Assembly (NCBI GenBank): GCA_000998025.1
Contig: LCJG01000035.1
Location: forward strand, 1 to 10,378
Source: Candidatus Collierbacteria bacterium GW2011_GWB1_44_6
GTDB lineage: Bacteria > Patescibacteriota > Microgenomatia > UBA1400 > MFAQ01
DNA: 10,378 nt
Direction of reading: 5' to 3'
Shown: piece by piece, positions 1 through 5,628 of the stretch
Numbering within the stretch: the stretch's first letter is position 1
Layout: the number at the start of each line of letters is the position of its first letter
Program-made: the position numbers and the translations under genes
Notes under the pieces: generated by a model
Seen by the model: the letters and a program-made list of their open reading frames with translations, nothing else
What the model was told of the DNA's origin: nothing
Databases searched by the model: none

Positions 1-272
1 CCGGCCATGGCGTATCCAAGTGGATCTTGAATCCTGGTTGGTTCAATCACGGAACTGACCACCCTCAGCTTTCGTTTTATTTTTTTTAATTCATTCCAGC
101 TAGGATCATATTCGGATCTTTGAAGTTTCATCATCTTGAGTCCGAATACGCCCAAGGGAACAATAAAAGCATTCATATTGTGAATACCATCCTCCGCCGG
201 GACAGAAACCACCCCCCATCCTTTATCCATCAAATATTCTTTCCACCCGGCAGTCTGTCTAATATCCTCCAT
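1..272 (-). CDS. FemA/FemB-family aminoacyltransferase, N-terminal part (cut by window edge)
   Basis: A reading frame enters the minus strand at an ATG (272-270) directly after the TAA of the gene above it (TAAATG) and stays open to the window edge, giving 90 residues. It begins MEDIRQTAGWKEYL, then has GWGVVSVP and ends near RIQDPLGYAMA. This resembles the first half of the N-terminal GNAT-like domain of FemA/FemB proteins, where an aromatic residue in a 'W..YL...GW' pattern opens the fold. Family members transfer amino acids from aminoacyl-tRNA onto the lipid II stem peptide to build peptidoglycan cross-bridges. AGGA in the last codons of the upstream gene lies at Shine-Dalgarno distance, so translation is probably coupled. 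It would be a second FemAB paralogue in tandem. The family call rests mainly on the N-terminal pattern and the neighbour, because the catalytic half is outside the window. Confidence 0.65.
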   Translation of the reverse strand, partial: MEDIRQTAGWKEYLMDKGWGVVSVPAEDGIHNMNAFIVPLGVFGLKMMKLQRSEYDPSWNELKKIKRKLRVVSSVIEPTRIQDPLGYAMA

Positions 273-1172
273 TTATTTCCTGAAAAAGGCTACTATTTTT
301 AAAACGGACCATCGTATTTTTTCCGCCAGGTTGTATATGTGGTATCCTACGGGATTTATCACCAAGTCATAGGTACCGACAAACTCAGTCAAATCTCCAC
401 CATAACCTTGTTTAAACTTATGGAAACCAAACCACGGATCTCCTCCATCCGGTTCTGGGCCCAGACTTCCCCACATGTCAAACAACTTGCAGCTATGTTT
501 TTTTCCAAATCTGATTGCCTCCCACATCATTAGATTGCTTGCCATTACTTCCCTGTATTTGTTACTCGAAGCTCCATATGGGTAGTACAAAATTCCATTA
601 AGCACGAATAAAATCCAAGTGGCCAAAGTCTCATCGCGGTAAGTTGCTTTCAAAAGGTGGCCCATCCCTGATGAGGTCATCGCTTGCCACATTTTCCGGT
701 GATATTTTTTGGTGTGGGCGTAGAATCGTTGCCTTTTAGTCGTCTCTTCCGTCAACCGCCAATATTCTTCAAAAGCCTCCCCCGAATTGTCTTCAAGTAT
801 TTTCACTCCTTTTTTCTCGGCTAGTCTTATGTTGTATCTGGTTTTCTGGTGCATATTTTTCAGCAGTTCCTCTTCGGATTTCGAAATATCCAGCTGAAAA
901 GTATACTTAGTAAAAAGCGCCTTTCCTTGCCCAAAATCATAGGTATTTTTCAGAGTCTCAATTCTTTTGATCGTTTTTTCGGTCAATTCTTCATTCGGCT
1001 CGAACTTCACTAAGATAGCCTTGTTTTTCAAGGCCTCATTCTTGATCGCTTCCATGGTTTCCGGGCTAGGGATCGTCGACTTTGGACAATAACCGATATA
1101 CATATTCAACTTAGGGAGTTTGTGCCAGGTGATTTGGTAGACTTCTTTGGCCTCTCCATCAACTATTTCCAT
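273..1172 (-). CDS. FemA/FemB-family peptidoglycan bridge aminoacyltransferase (main ORF, probably frameshifted at N-terminus)
   Basis: The 299-residue frame carries the body of a FemAB protein. The first GNAT-like domain runs through YQITWHKLPKLNMYIGYCPK (about residues 12-31). It is followed by LLKNMHQKTRYNIRLAEKKG, the junction typical of the family, and TKRQRFYAHTKKYH. The second domain includes ILYYPYGASSNKYREVMASN, CKLFDMWGSLG and DPWFGFHKFKQGYGG. These proteins work at the cytoplasmic membrane face, adding amino acids to lipid II from charged tRNA; donor and acceptor cannot be read here. Family members usually have about 330-350 residues and start with a HPLQSWEWGEF-like segment. That segment is present just upstream in another frame (1172-1273). 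Re-reading one A in the A4 run at 1184-1181 joins the two parts into 333 residues. The ATG at 1172 is therefore probably not the original start, although the TAATG overlap could allow reinitiation. A second FemAB gene follows immediately. Confidence 0.85.
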   Translation of the reverse strand: MEIVDGEAKEVYQITWHKLPKLNMYIGYCPKSTIPSPETMEAIKNEALKNKAILVKFEPNEELTEKTIKRIETLKNTYDFGQGKALFTKYTFQLDISKSEEELLKNMHQKTRYNIRLAEKKGVKILEDNSGEAFEEYWRLTEETTKRQRFYAHTKKYHRKMWQAMTSSGMGHLLKATYRDETLATWILFVLNGILYYPYGASSNKYREVMASNLMMWEAIRFGKKHSCKLFDMWGSLGPEPDGGDPWFGFHKFKQGYGGDLTEFVGTYDLVINPVGYHIYNLAEKIRWSVLKIVAFFRK

Positions 1173-1273
1173 TAGTCGTGTTTTCTAAACTCCCCCCACT
1201 CCCAAGATTGCAGTGGATGTCTTGCCGCCCTGTTAAATTTGTTTTTATCTTTTTCCGTTGCTTCTCTAATCAC
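1172..1273 (-). pseudogene. N-terminal fragment of the frameshifted FemAB gene
   Basis: From GTG (1273-1271) a 33-codon frame runs to a TAA at 1174-1172. It contains RAARHPLQSWEWGEFRK, the standard opening of FemAB proteins in this type of genome, and ends RKHD-stop just after the A4 run at 1184-1181. The main FemAB ORF lacks exactly this part, and the frames differ by -1. One extra A would give EFRKTRLMEIVDGEAKEVYQ and a full-length protein. A GGAGGT (1301-1296) and a GAGGGT (1290-1285) lie upstream, and TAAAAT (1285-1280) sits 6 nt before the GTG. Sequencing or assembly error, a true recent mutation, or -1 slippage at A-AAA are all possible. The homology between the two pieces is clear; the cause is not. 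Confidence 0.75.
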
Positions 1274-1279
1274 CCCTTT

Positions 1280-1301
1280 ATTTTACCCTCAATCTACCTC
1301 C
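1280..1301 (-). promoter_or_regulatory. Start signals of the FemAB gene: SD-like GGAGGT and GAGGGT, plus TAAAAT box
   Basis: GGAGGT (1301-1296) overlaps the stop codon of the preceding gene. GAGGGT (1290-1285) is 11 nt from the GTG at 1273. TAAAAT (1285-1280) is 6 nt from that GTG and could be a -10 box (5 of 6 to TATAAT), matching the spacing seen at other starts in the window. No good -35 was found. Whether this is a ribosome-binding region within an operon, a promoter, or both cannot be decided by eye. Confidence 0.4.
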
Positions 1302-1957
1302 TAATCACATACCAGATTTTTTCGACATGCAGCCCTTATCTCCTCCGAGCTCGCAGTCTCACAAACTTGGCACACTCTGCTAAGTTTTTCCCTTACCTTA
1401 AGCTTTATATCCTCTGACTCGTCAAACTCAAAGTCGCTTGGTACCTGAAAGACGGAATCTGTTCCATCCCATTCGTAACACACATGATCACCTGAAAGAG
1501 GAGACTTCCCAAATCTCTCGACCGTGTCTTCCGTCGTCAAATTAACATCGTATTTGAAATCTGGCGCCTTCGCCTTTAAACCTCTGGGGTTCTCAGGCTT
1601 GGGCCCACCAAAATATATTGGTGGTTCCCACATGTAAACCTGCCCGTTATTGTTAAGTATCTGAACTTTGAATGATTCCTCGTTTGAAGTCGCTCCGATA
1701 CGATAATCTGCCATGACTTTGTTTCCGGCAATATATGTAAAAAGCTCGGTCGTTGCTTTGAGTGCAACCACCACACTCTGACATTTAATTATTTTCTCCG
1801 GCTCTGAGAGTCCTTTATCGGAAACTTGAATACTCGCAGGCGTCACAACAGTTTTATCTGGTCTTGTGACAAAAGATCGATATACCCAGAACAGAACCAA
1901 GAAAAAAAGCAAGAGCAGCAATAGTAACAACCGTTTTTTTCTTCTTTTGTTTTCCAC
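1301..1957 (-). CDS. Membrane-anchored hypothetical protein with six cysteines
   Basis: 218 residues from a GTG start. The N-terminus MENKRRKKR is strongly basic and is followed by a Leu-rich segment (about residues 10-26, LLLLLLLLFFLVLFWVY). This fits a single N-terminal membrane anchor with the basic end inside and about 190 residues outside. No lipobox cysteine follows the segment, so it looks like an anchor rather than a lipoprotein signal. The outer part has six cysteines (KCQS, HVCYEW, CQVC, AACRKNLVC), four of them in the last 30 residues; disulfide bonds or metal binding are possible. It has a YFGGPKPENP loop and an acidic stretch (DFEFDESEDIKLK). I do not recognise the family. A TATAAT lies 6 nt before the start. 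The stop overlaps the GGAGGT that precedes the FemAB gene 27 bp downstream, so co-transcription with wall-synthesis genes is plausible. Confidence 0.7.
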   Translation of the reverse strand: MENKRRKKRLLLLLLLLFFLVLFWVYRSFVTRPDKTVVTPASIQVSDKGLSEPEKIIKCQSVVVALKATTELFTYIAGNKVMADYRIGATSNEESFKVQILNNNGQVYMWEPPIYFGGPKPENPRGLKAKAPDFKYDVNLTTEDTVERFGKSPLSGDHVCYEWDGTDSVFQVPSDFEFDESEDIKLKVREKLSRVCQVCETASSEEIRAACRKNLVCD

Positions 1958-1963
1958 GCACCA

Positions 1964-1969
1964 ATTATA
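1964..1969 (-). promoter_or_regulatory. -10 box (TATAAT) for the membrane-anchored protein gene
   Basis: A perfect TATAAT lies 6 nt before the GTG start at 1957. Initiation at the usual distance from a -10 box would fall on or next to the start codon, giving a leaderless message. No Shine-Dalgarno sequence is visible. The best -35 candidate is TTGTTA (1990-1985), with a short 15-nt spacer. Confidence 0.5.
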
Positions 1970-2002
1970 ATCCAGAAACTACCTTAACAACCTACATCAT
2001 TT

Positions 2003-2128
2003 TTAAAGCTCGATACGACTGGATAAAAACTTTTGACCAGATAGCGAATTTCGCATCTCGTCAAGCTTGGCTCGCCAGATGGGACGATTTTCGAACTTTT
2101 TTCTCCAATCTTGCAGTCCGCTCAGCAT
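2003..2128 (-). CDS. Possible small protein, 41 residues
   Basis: An ATG at 2128 opens a 41-codon frame ending in TAA (2005-2003). The product begins MLSGLQDWRKKFENRPIW and is rich in charged and aromatic residues (WRKKFE, IWRAKLDEMRNS), compatible with one or two amphipathic helices. It fills most of an otherwise empty 193-bp gap between two same-strand genes, starting 22 bp after the stop of the gene upstream. Against it: there is no Shine-Dalgarno sequence and no good -10 box before the ATG, and a frame this short can occur by chance. Function unknown. Confidence 0.35.
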   Translation of the reverse strand: MLSGLQDWRKKFENRPIWRAKLDEMRNSLSGQKFLSSRIEL

Positions 2129-2150
2129 AGATCACACATTTACAAGAAAT

Positions 2151-2681
2151 CTAAACAAATTTTACCGGCAATGATTCAGGCAATTTCCATTCAGACGCTA
2201 ACGCCATCGGATCATAACCCTTTCTATCACGATCCCAACTTTCTTTGTCAACTCTACAGATCAATGTCCCTTCCCCATCGTTAACGACTTCAATTCTAGT
2301 TATCATCGTTCCCTTTGCCTTCTCCCCCACGTCAATACTCAATGGAAGCCAATATTTTCCAGTTTCATCAGCTTTGATCGACCAATAAGTTACGTAGCCA
2401 GTAACGGATCCACCTTCTTCAACTCTAATATCTTTCAATATTCTTCGTTCAGAGCTATCTTCCGTTACTCCCTCCTTTTCCCCTTTAGCAGAACTTTCCG
2501 GTTTTTGAGGCGATGGGTTGTTATCATTTGCTCCCGAATCAACCTCCTGTTCATGGCCATATTTCTCTTGACCACCAAAGGGTCCACTATTAGAAATCTG
2601 ATTACCAATCATACTTCCCACACTTCCGTCATACACACCACTTATACCCAATGCTATCTCTGTACCGAAGTTTTCGCTCAT
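2151..2681 (-). CDS. Hypothetical protein with Gly/Ser-rich acidic N-terminus and a compact C-terminal domain
   Basis: 176 residues. The first about 80 are low-complexity and probably disordered: small residues and Asn (ALGISGVYDGSVGSMIGNQ), then Pro/Ser/Glu-rich (SPQKPESSAKGEKEGVTEDS). From about residue 80 the composition changes to alternating hydrophobic and charged stretches (VTGYVTYWSIKADETGKYW, TRIEVVNDGEGTLICRVD), suggesting a small beta-rich domain. The end has WDRDRKGYDPMALASEWKLP. There is no signal peptide or transmembrane segment, so a soluble protein is likely. I do not recognise the family. It lies between two other unrecognised genes on the same strand and has its own promoter (TTGAGT, 17 nt, TATAAT) with a leader of only a few nucleotides. 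The coding call rests on an uninterrupted frame, coherent composition and the promoter. Confidence 0.6.
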   Translation of the reverse strand: MSENFGTEIALGISGVYDGSVGSMIGNQISNSGPFGGQEKYGHEQEVDSGANDNNPSPQKPESSAKGEKEGVTEDSSERRILKDIRVEEGGSVTGYVTYWSIKADETGKYWLPLSIDVGEKAKGTMITRIEVVNDGEGTLICRVDKESWDRDRKGYDPMALASEWKLPESLPVKFV

Positions 2682-2690
2682 ATAATAAAA

Positions 2691-2719
2691 ATTATATATC
2701 TCCCTCGCTGAATACTCAA
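2691..2719 (-). promoter_or_regulatory. Sigma70-type promoter for the 176-residue gene
   Basis: TTGAGT (2719-2714; 4 of 6 to TTGACA) is followed after 17 nt by TATAAT (2696-2691, perfect). The -10 box ends 9 nt before the ATG at 2681, leaving a 5' leader of only about 2-3 nt. It lies in a 140-bp gap (2682-2821) in which I see nothing else beyond AT-rich sequence and a weak 5-bp inverted repeat around 2780-2795. Confidence 0.55.
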
Positions 2720-2821
2720 AATAAAAGACTCGTCAAACGATATTGGCTCACCCTCCATCTCCTTACACGAACCATTAATAACTTAAGCAGTTAATACTTT
2801 AGTCAAGGTCTCTTTTTGAAT

Positions 2822-3595
2822 TCAAGTATTATTCCTTAAAATCACTTTATCCATATCAACCTCAATAACAAGTAGTTTTTGTCCAGTCACCAAAGCAGCC
2901 GCTACCCGATGAGTTCCATCAAGGACCGCACCAATCATTCCATTTCCGTATTGAACACTTGCTTCTGCATATTTCCCCACAAAACTTGGACAAAGAGCTT
3001 CACCTAAAGATATATTTTTTAATAAATACTTCATTGTTTTATTGTGGTCTTTCCCTCTTGATAAATCTCTGAGATACATATCATGATCTACGCCAACATG
3101 ATGATTTTCATCAATATAATTAATTAACTTAGTCGCTACTTCCTCCGGAGCAGACTCTCCAGGGAACTCTTCTCGAATCCTATCTATCTCCCCCTTCATT
3201 GAAGAAACGCTTGCGATATTCCCAATTTCAGAAAAGTATTCAAGAGGATCAACAACATTTACATCCACCTGGAAATTTTCATCTGCTAAAGCACCCAGAA
3301 AATCACTAAACGAAACTTTGTCTCTCCCAAAATTTCCATGGGCTTCATCCAACGTATCAAACAGACCACCCAGCATCTTTTCTTTGTCAATTATTAACCC
3401 GTTTTTTTCTGCAACCTCTTTTGTTATTTTTTCTAGCCTACCCACTGATTTAATCGCTAGATCTATTAGTTCGGGAGAGGTTTCTAGATTTTTCTTTTTA
3501 CACAGCTCCATTGCCTTGGTAGTTTTCAAAAAACCCAAGCTTACTTCTGACAATTCGACATGATTTTCATCTTCCTGTTTTTCCCCATCGCTCAT
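2822..3595 (-). CDS. Hypothetical protein with C-terminal ParB/sulfiredoxin-like DGxHR motif
   Basis: 257 residues, acidic and Glu/Asp/Lys-rich, with no membrane segment. Residues 1-200 look mostly helical (MELCKKKNLETSPELIDLAI, VGRLEKITKEVAEKNG) with a His-rich patch (NYIDENHHVGVDHDMY). Near the C-terminus (about 225-246) it reads VLDGTHRVAAALVTGQKLLV. This matches the 'DGxHR..AA...G....PV.V' signature of the ParB/Srx-like fold found in ParB, sulfiredoxin and many nuclease-like or ATP-binding relatives. Only that motif is recognisable. The usual earlier 'L.PI.V' strand is not obvious, so neither DNA binding nor nuclease activity is shown. There is no parA or other partition gene nearby, so a plasmid-partition ParB is unlikely. 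A TATAAT lies 7 nt before the ATG. The gene sits next to a tRNA-end fragment, which may mark an inserted segment. Confidence 0.6.
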   Translation of the reverse strand: MSDGEKQEDENHVELSEVSLGFLKTTKAMELCKKKNLETSPELIDLAIKSVGRLEKITKEVAEKNGLIIDKEKMLGGLFDTLDEAHGNFGRDKVSFSDFLGALADENFQVDVNVVDPLEYFSEIGNIASVSSMKGEIDRIREEFPGESAPEEVATKLINYIDENHHVGVDHDMYLRDLSRGKDHNKTMKYLLKNISLGEALCPSFVGKYAEASVQYGNGMIGAVLDGTHRVAAALVTGQKLLVIEVDMDKVILRNNT

Positions 3596-3602
3596 TTATA
3601 AA

Positions 3603-3608
3603 ATTATA
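3603..3608 (-). promoter_or_regulatory. -10 box (TATAAT) for the DGxHR protein gene
   Basis: A perfect TATAAT is separated from the ATG at 3595 by 7 nt (TTTATAA). There is no Shine-Dalgarno sequence, so a leaderless transcript is expected. The -35 region is weak; the best candidate is TTTACT (3634-3629), with a long 20-nt spacer. Confidence 0.55.
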
Positions 3609-3650
3609 AACCACTATAAGAAAACAATAGTAAACAAACAGTATAAGGTT

Positions 3651-3673
3651 TGCTCCCCCGGCAGGACTCGAAC
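3651..3673 (-). other. tRNA 3'-end relic (possible attachment site)
   Basis: Read on the minus strand, this segment contains GTTCGAGTCCTGC, a T-loop followed by the 3' strand of a T-stem, then CGGGGGAGCA, like the 3' strand of an acceptor stem with a degraded end. The upstream sequence (CCTAG instead of the GCAGG needed to close the T-stem, then the end of the helicase gene) cannot form the rest of a tRNA, so it is only a fragment. Such fragments are classic leftovers of integration at tRNA genes, but no integrase and no second copy were found in the window. It could also be a decayed tRNA gene. Confidence 0.5.
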
Positions 3674-3684
3674 TAGGATCAATA

Positions 3685-5592
3685 TCACCAGTTATCTATA
3701 TCTTCAAAGTCACCTTTTGTTTCTTCCGCCACTTCCCAGTCTGGCACAATAATTCTTTTCTTCTCACCAAACTCATCAAACAACTCTTTTCTCTTCATTT
3801 CCTTTTCGAATACATTGACCATACCTATCTTTTTCAGAAGCTCTTCAGGAATCTCGGCCAAAAACCTGGACGGTATCGACTGGTGTCGACCACCATAAGA
3901 CAATCTCGACCTGGCCCAGGATAAAGTTAGATTTTCTTTAGCTCTCGTCATGGCCACATACATGAGCCGTCTTTCTTCCTCCAGATCTTCTTTATTTTCC
4001 AAAACTCCCGACCGGGAGTGGGGGAACAGGCCTTCTTCCAGGCCGACTACAAAGACATTTTCAAACTCCAGACCTTTGGCAGCATGTACTGTCATGAGAG
4101 ATATCTTGGCATTTGACCGGTGTTGCTTGATATCCGACTCTGCAAGCGCCGCGCCGGTAAGGAAGTCCACCAGAGTCGCGTACTCACTGGCCACCGCCAG
4201 CAACTCATTGATGTTTTCTATCCTGGCCGCGTCATCCTCGTCTCTCTCATCATATTTATCTAAATAATTAGTCACATTGATTATTTCTTCAAGTAATTTC
4301 GCCGGCTCTTTTCCCCGCCTATCATCAGGCAACTTCTCTGCCCATGTTTCAAAGACTGATGCTTTTCTTTTGCCGATTTTTTCAATTCTGTTCCGGCTAA
4401 TCTCTTCTAGTGGATTGTGAATCAGTCTCAAATACGCAATCAAATCTTTTACCTCTGCCCGGTTATAAAACCGCAGTCCTCCTACCAGCTTATACGGTAT
4501 ATCTCTTTTCAACAGTTCATCCTCAAAGGCACGTGATTGAGCATTGGTCCTGTACAAAACCACCACTTCTTGGCCCAGATCACTCAATATCTTACTTCTG
4601 ACAACCACATATTTTGCTTCATCTCTTTCGTCTAGCGCCTCGTATAGATTAACTTTCTCGCCGGCTTCTCTGGTAGCCGAAAGTCTCATTGTGGGGTGGT
4701 TTGTATTGTTTTTGACTACACCATATGCAGCGTCCAGGATAAACTGAGTGCTGCGGTAATTTTTGGGCAACCCGACTGTTTTTAATTCCGGATAGGCTTG
4801 TTCGAGTAGTTTCAAATTTTTGTAGTCAGCTCCGCGGAATGAGTATATCGCCTGAGCTACATCTCCGACGGCCATGATATTTCTCCTCTCACCGGCGAGT
4901 AACTTCGTCAGCTCAAACTGAGCTTTGTTCGTATCTTGATATTCATCGACCAAAATCCATTGCAACTTTTGGTTGATCACTTCTCTTATCCGGTCTATCC
5001 GCAGGATGTCCACTGCCTTGACAAGAAGATCATCAAAGTCCAGTGCATTGTTTTTTACCAATTTTTCTTGATAGCTTCTCCAGGCCTTAGCCACTTGACG
5101 GTAAAAATATTCTTTCGCCGTATTCTCTGCTTCCTTAAGTGTCACCAGGTCATTCTTCATCCGGCTGATAATAGCCAAAAACACCTTAGGCTTATACTGC
5201 TTTGGGTCAAGGTCAAGCTGTTTTACTACTTCCTTCATTACCGATTCGCTGTCGTCACTATCGAGTATTACATAGCCAGGACTGATACCAATATTCACGC
5301 CATATTCCCGAAGTAACCTGGCACAAAAAGTATGAAAAGTACCGGAAAACCCCAACTCTATTCTTTTGCTGTCAATTTTTTTGATTCTCTCGGTCATTTC
5401 ACCTGCTGCCTTATTCGTGAAGGTTAGCAGAGCAATATTTTCAGGTTTTACCCCCCTCTCTTTGATTAGCCAAGTAGCCCTATGGATCAACACTCTCGTT
5501 TTTCCCGATCCGGCCCCTGCCAGCACCAAAAGCGGACCCTTCTCGTGTGTTACAGCTTTTATTTGCTCTTCATTTAAATAGTTATCTTCCAC
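3685..5592 (-). CDS. UvrD/PcrA-type superfamily 1A DNA helicase
   Basis: 635 residues, slightly short for UvrD/PcrA (about 650-740). The SF1A motifs appear in order: Q-motif region LNEEQIKAV (6-14), Walker A AGAGSGKT (25-32), motif Ia LTFTNKAAGEM (56-66), FSGTFHTFCARLL (82-94), Walker B ILVDEYQDT (213-221), motif III VGDVAQAIYSFRGAD (242-256), motif IV KNYRS, VLYRTNAQSRAFE, motif V SLMTVHAAKGLEFENVFVVG and motif VI RRLMYVAMTRAKENL. The family uses ATP to move 3'-5' on single-stranded DNA in nucleotide-excision and mismatch repair and in replication-fork rescue. Motif III has VAQ where PcrA has a DDQ- or ADQ-type sequence. The 2B region appears short and there is no long C-terminal Tudor-like extension. 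The start is GTG at 5592, with TAGAAT 6 nt upstream and no Shine-Dalgarno. It is transcribed divergently from the TPI gene across 36 bp. uvrD versus pcrA cannot be separated by eye, so no symbol is given. Confidence 0.95.
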   Translation of the reverse strand: MEDNYLNEEQIKAVTHEKGPLLVLAGAGSGKTRVLIHRATWLIKERGVKPENIALLTFTNKAAGEMTERIKKIDSKRIELGFSGTFHTFCARLLREYGVNIGISPGYVILDSDDSESVMKEVVKQLDLDPKQYKPKVFLAIISRMKNDLVTLKEAENTAKEYFYRQVAKAWRSYQEKLVKNNALDFDDLLVKAVDILRIDRIREVINQKLQWILVDEYQDTNKAQFELTKLLAGERRNIMAVGDVAQAIYSFRGADYKNLKLLEQAYPELKTVGLPKNYRSTQFILDAAYGVVKNNTNHPTMRLSATREAGEKVNLYEALDERDEAKYVVVRSKILSDLGQEVVVLYRTNAQSRAFEDELLKRDIPYKLVGGLRFYNRAEVKDLIAYLRLIHNPLEEISRNRIEKIGKRKASVFETWAEKLPDDRRGKEPAKLLEEIINVTNYLDKYDERDEDDAARIENINELLAVASEYATLVDFLTGAALAESDIKQHRSNAKISLMTVHAAKGLEFENVFVVGLEEGLFPHSRSGVLENKEDLEEERRLMYVAMTRAKENLTLSWARSRLSYGGRHQSIPSRFLAEIPEELLKKIGMVNVFEKEMKRKELFDEFGEKKRIIVPDWEVAEETKGDFEDIDNW

Positions 5593-5598
5593 TCAAAT

Positions 5599-5604
5599 AT
5601 TCTA
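5599..5604 (-). promoter_or_regulatory. -10 box (TAGAAT) for the helicase gene
   Basis: TAGAAT (5 of 6 to TATAAT) lies 6 nt before the GTG at 5592 on the minus strand, with no Shine-Dalgarno sequence between. It overlaps the -35 area of the opposing TPI promoter, so the two promoters may compete for polymerase. No convincing -35 was found. Confidence 0.45.
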
Positions 5605-5612
5605 GTTCATAT

Positions 5613-5621
5613 TGCTATAAT
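5613..5621 (+). promoter_or_regulatory. Extended -10 promoter (TGCTATAAT) for the TPI-LCP operon
   Basis: TGCTATAAT is a perfect extended -10 element. Its last base is 7 nt before the GTG start at 5629, so the message should begin at or next to the start codon. No Shine-Dalgarno is present and the -35 region does not match consensus, as is usual with extended -10 promoters. It lies in the 36-bp gap between divergent genes. Confidence 0.65.
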
Positions 5622-5628
5622 TAACTTA

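Noticed and set aside
1181..1192. Programmed -1 frameshift site in FemAB
   Set aside because: Only an A-AAA run is present: no full X-XXY-YYZ heptamer in the right frame and no evident downstream stem. Kept only as an outside possibility.
2083..2112. Second tRNA-end-like sequence (TTCGAAAATCGTCCC ... GCGAGCCA on minus strand)
   Set aside because: No T-stem can be formed and there is little match to the 3651-3673 fragment, so it does not serve as a second attachment-site copy.
2775..2800. Inverted repeat TAACT-GCTTA-AGTTA after the DGxHR gene as a terminator
   Set aside because: The stem has only five mostly A-T pairs and no following T run.
3651..3726. A complete tRNA gene on the minus strand
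   Set aside because: Only the T-loop and 3' strands are present. CCTAG cannot pair with the CCTGC T-stem strand, no matching 5' acceptor strand is found, and the rest would lie inside the helicase coding region.
3950..4267. 105-codon plus-strand ORF with a Ser-rich product
   Set aside because: Antisense shadow of helicase motifs V-VI; Ser/Arg-rich composition of the kind produced by reading the opposite strand.
4936..5316. 126-codon plus-strand ORF
   Set aside because: It lies wholly opposite the helicase gene, whose motifs are intact in that region, and it shows no family features.
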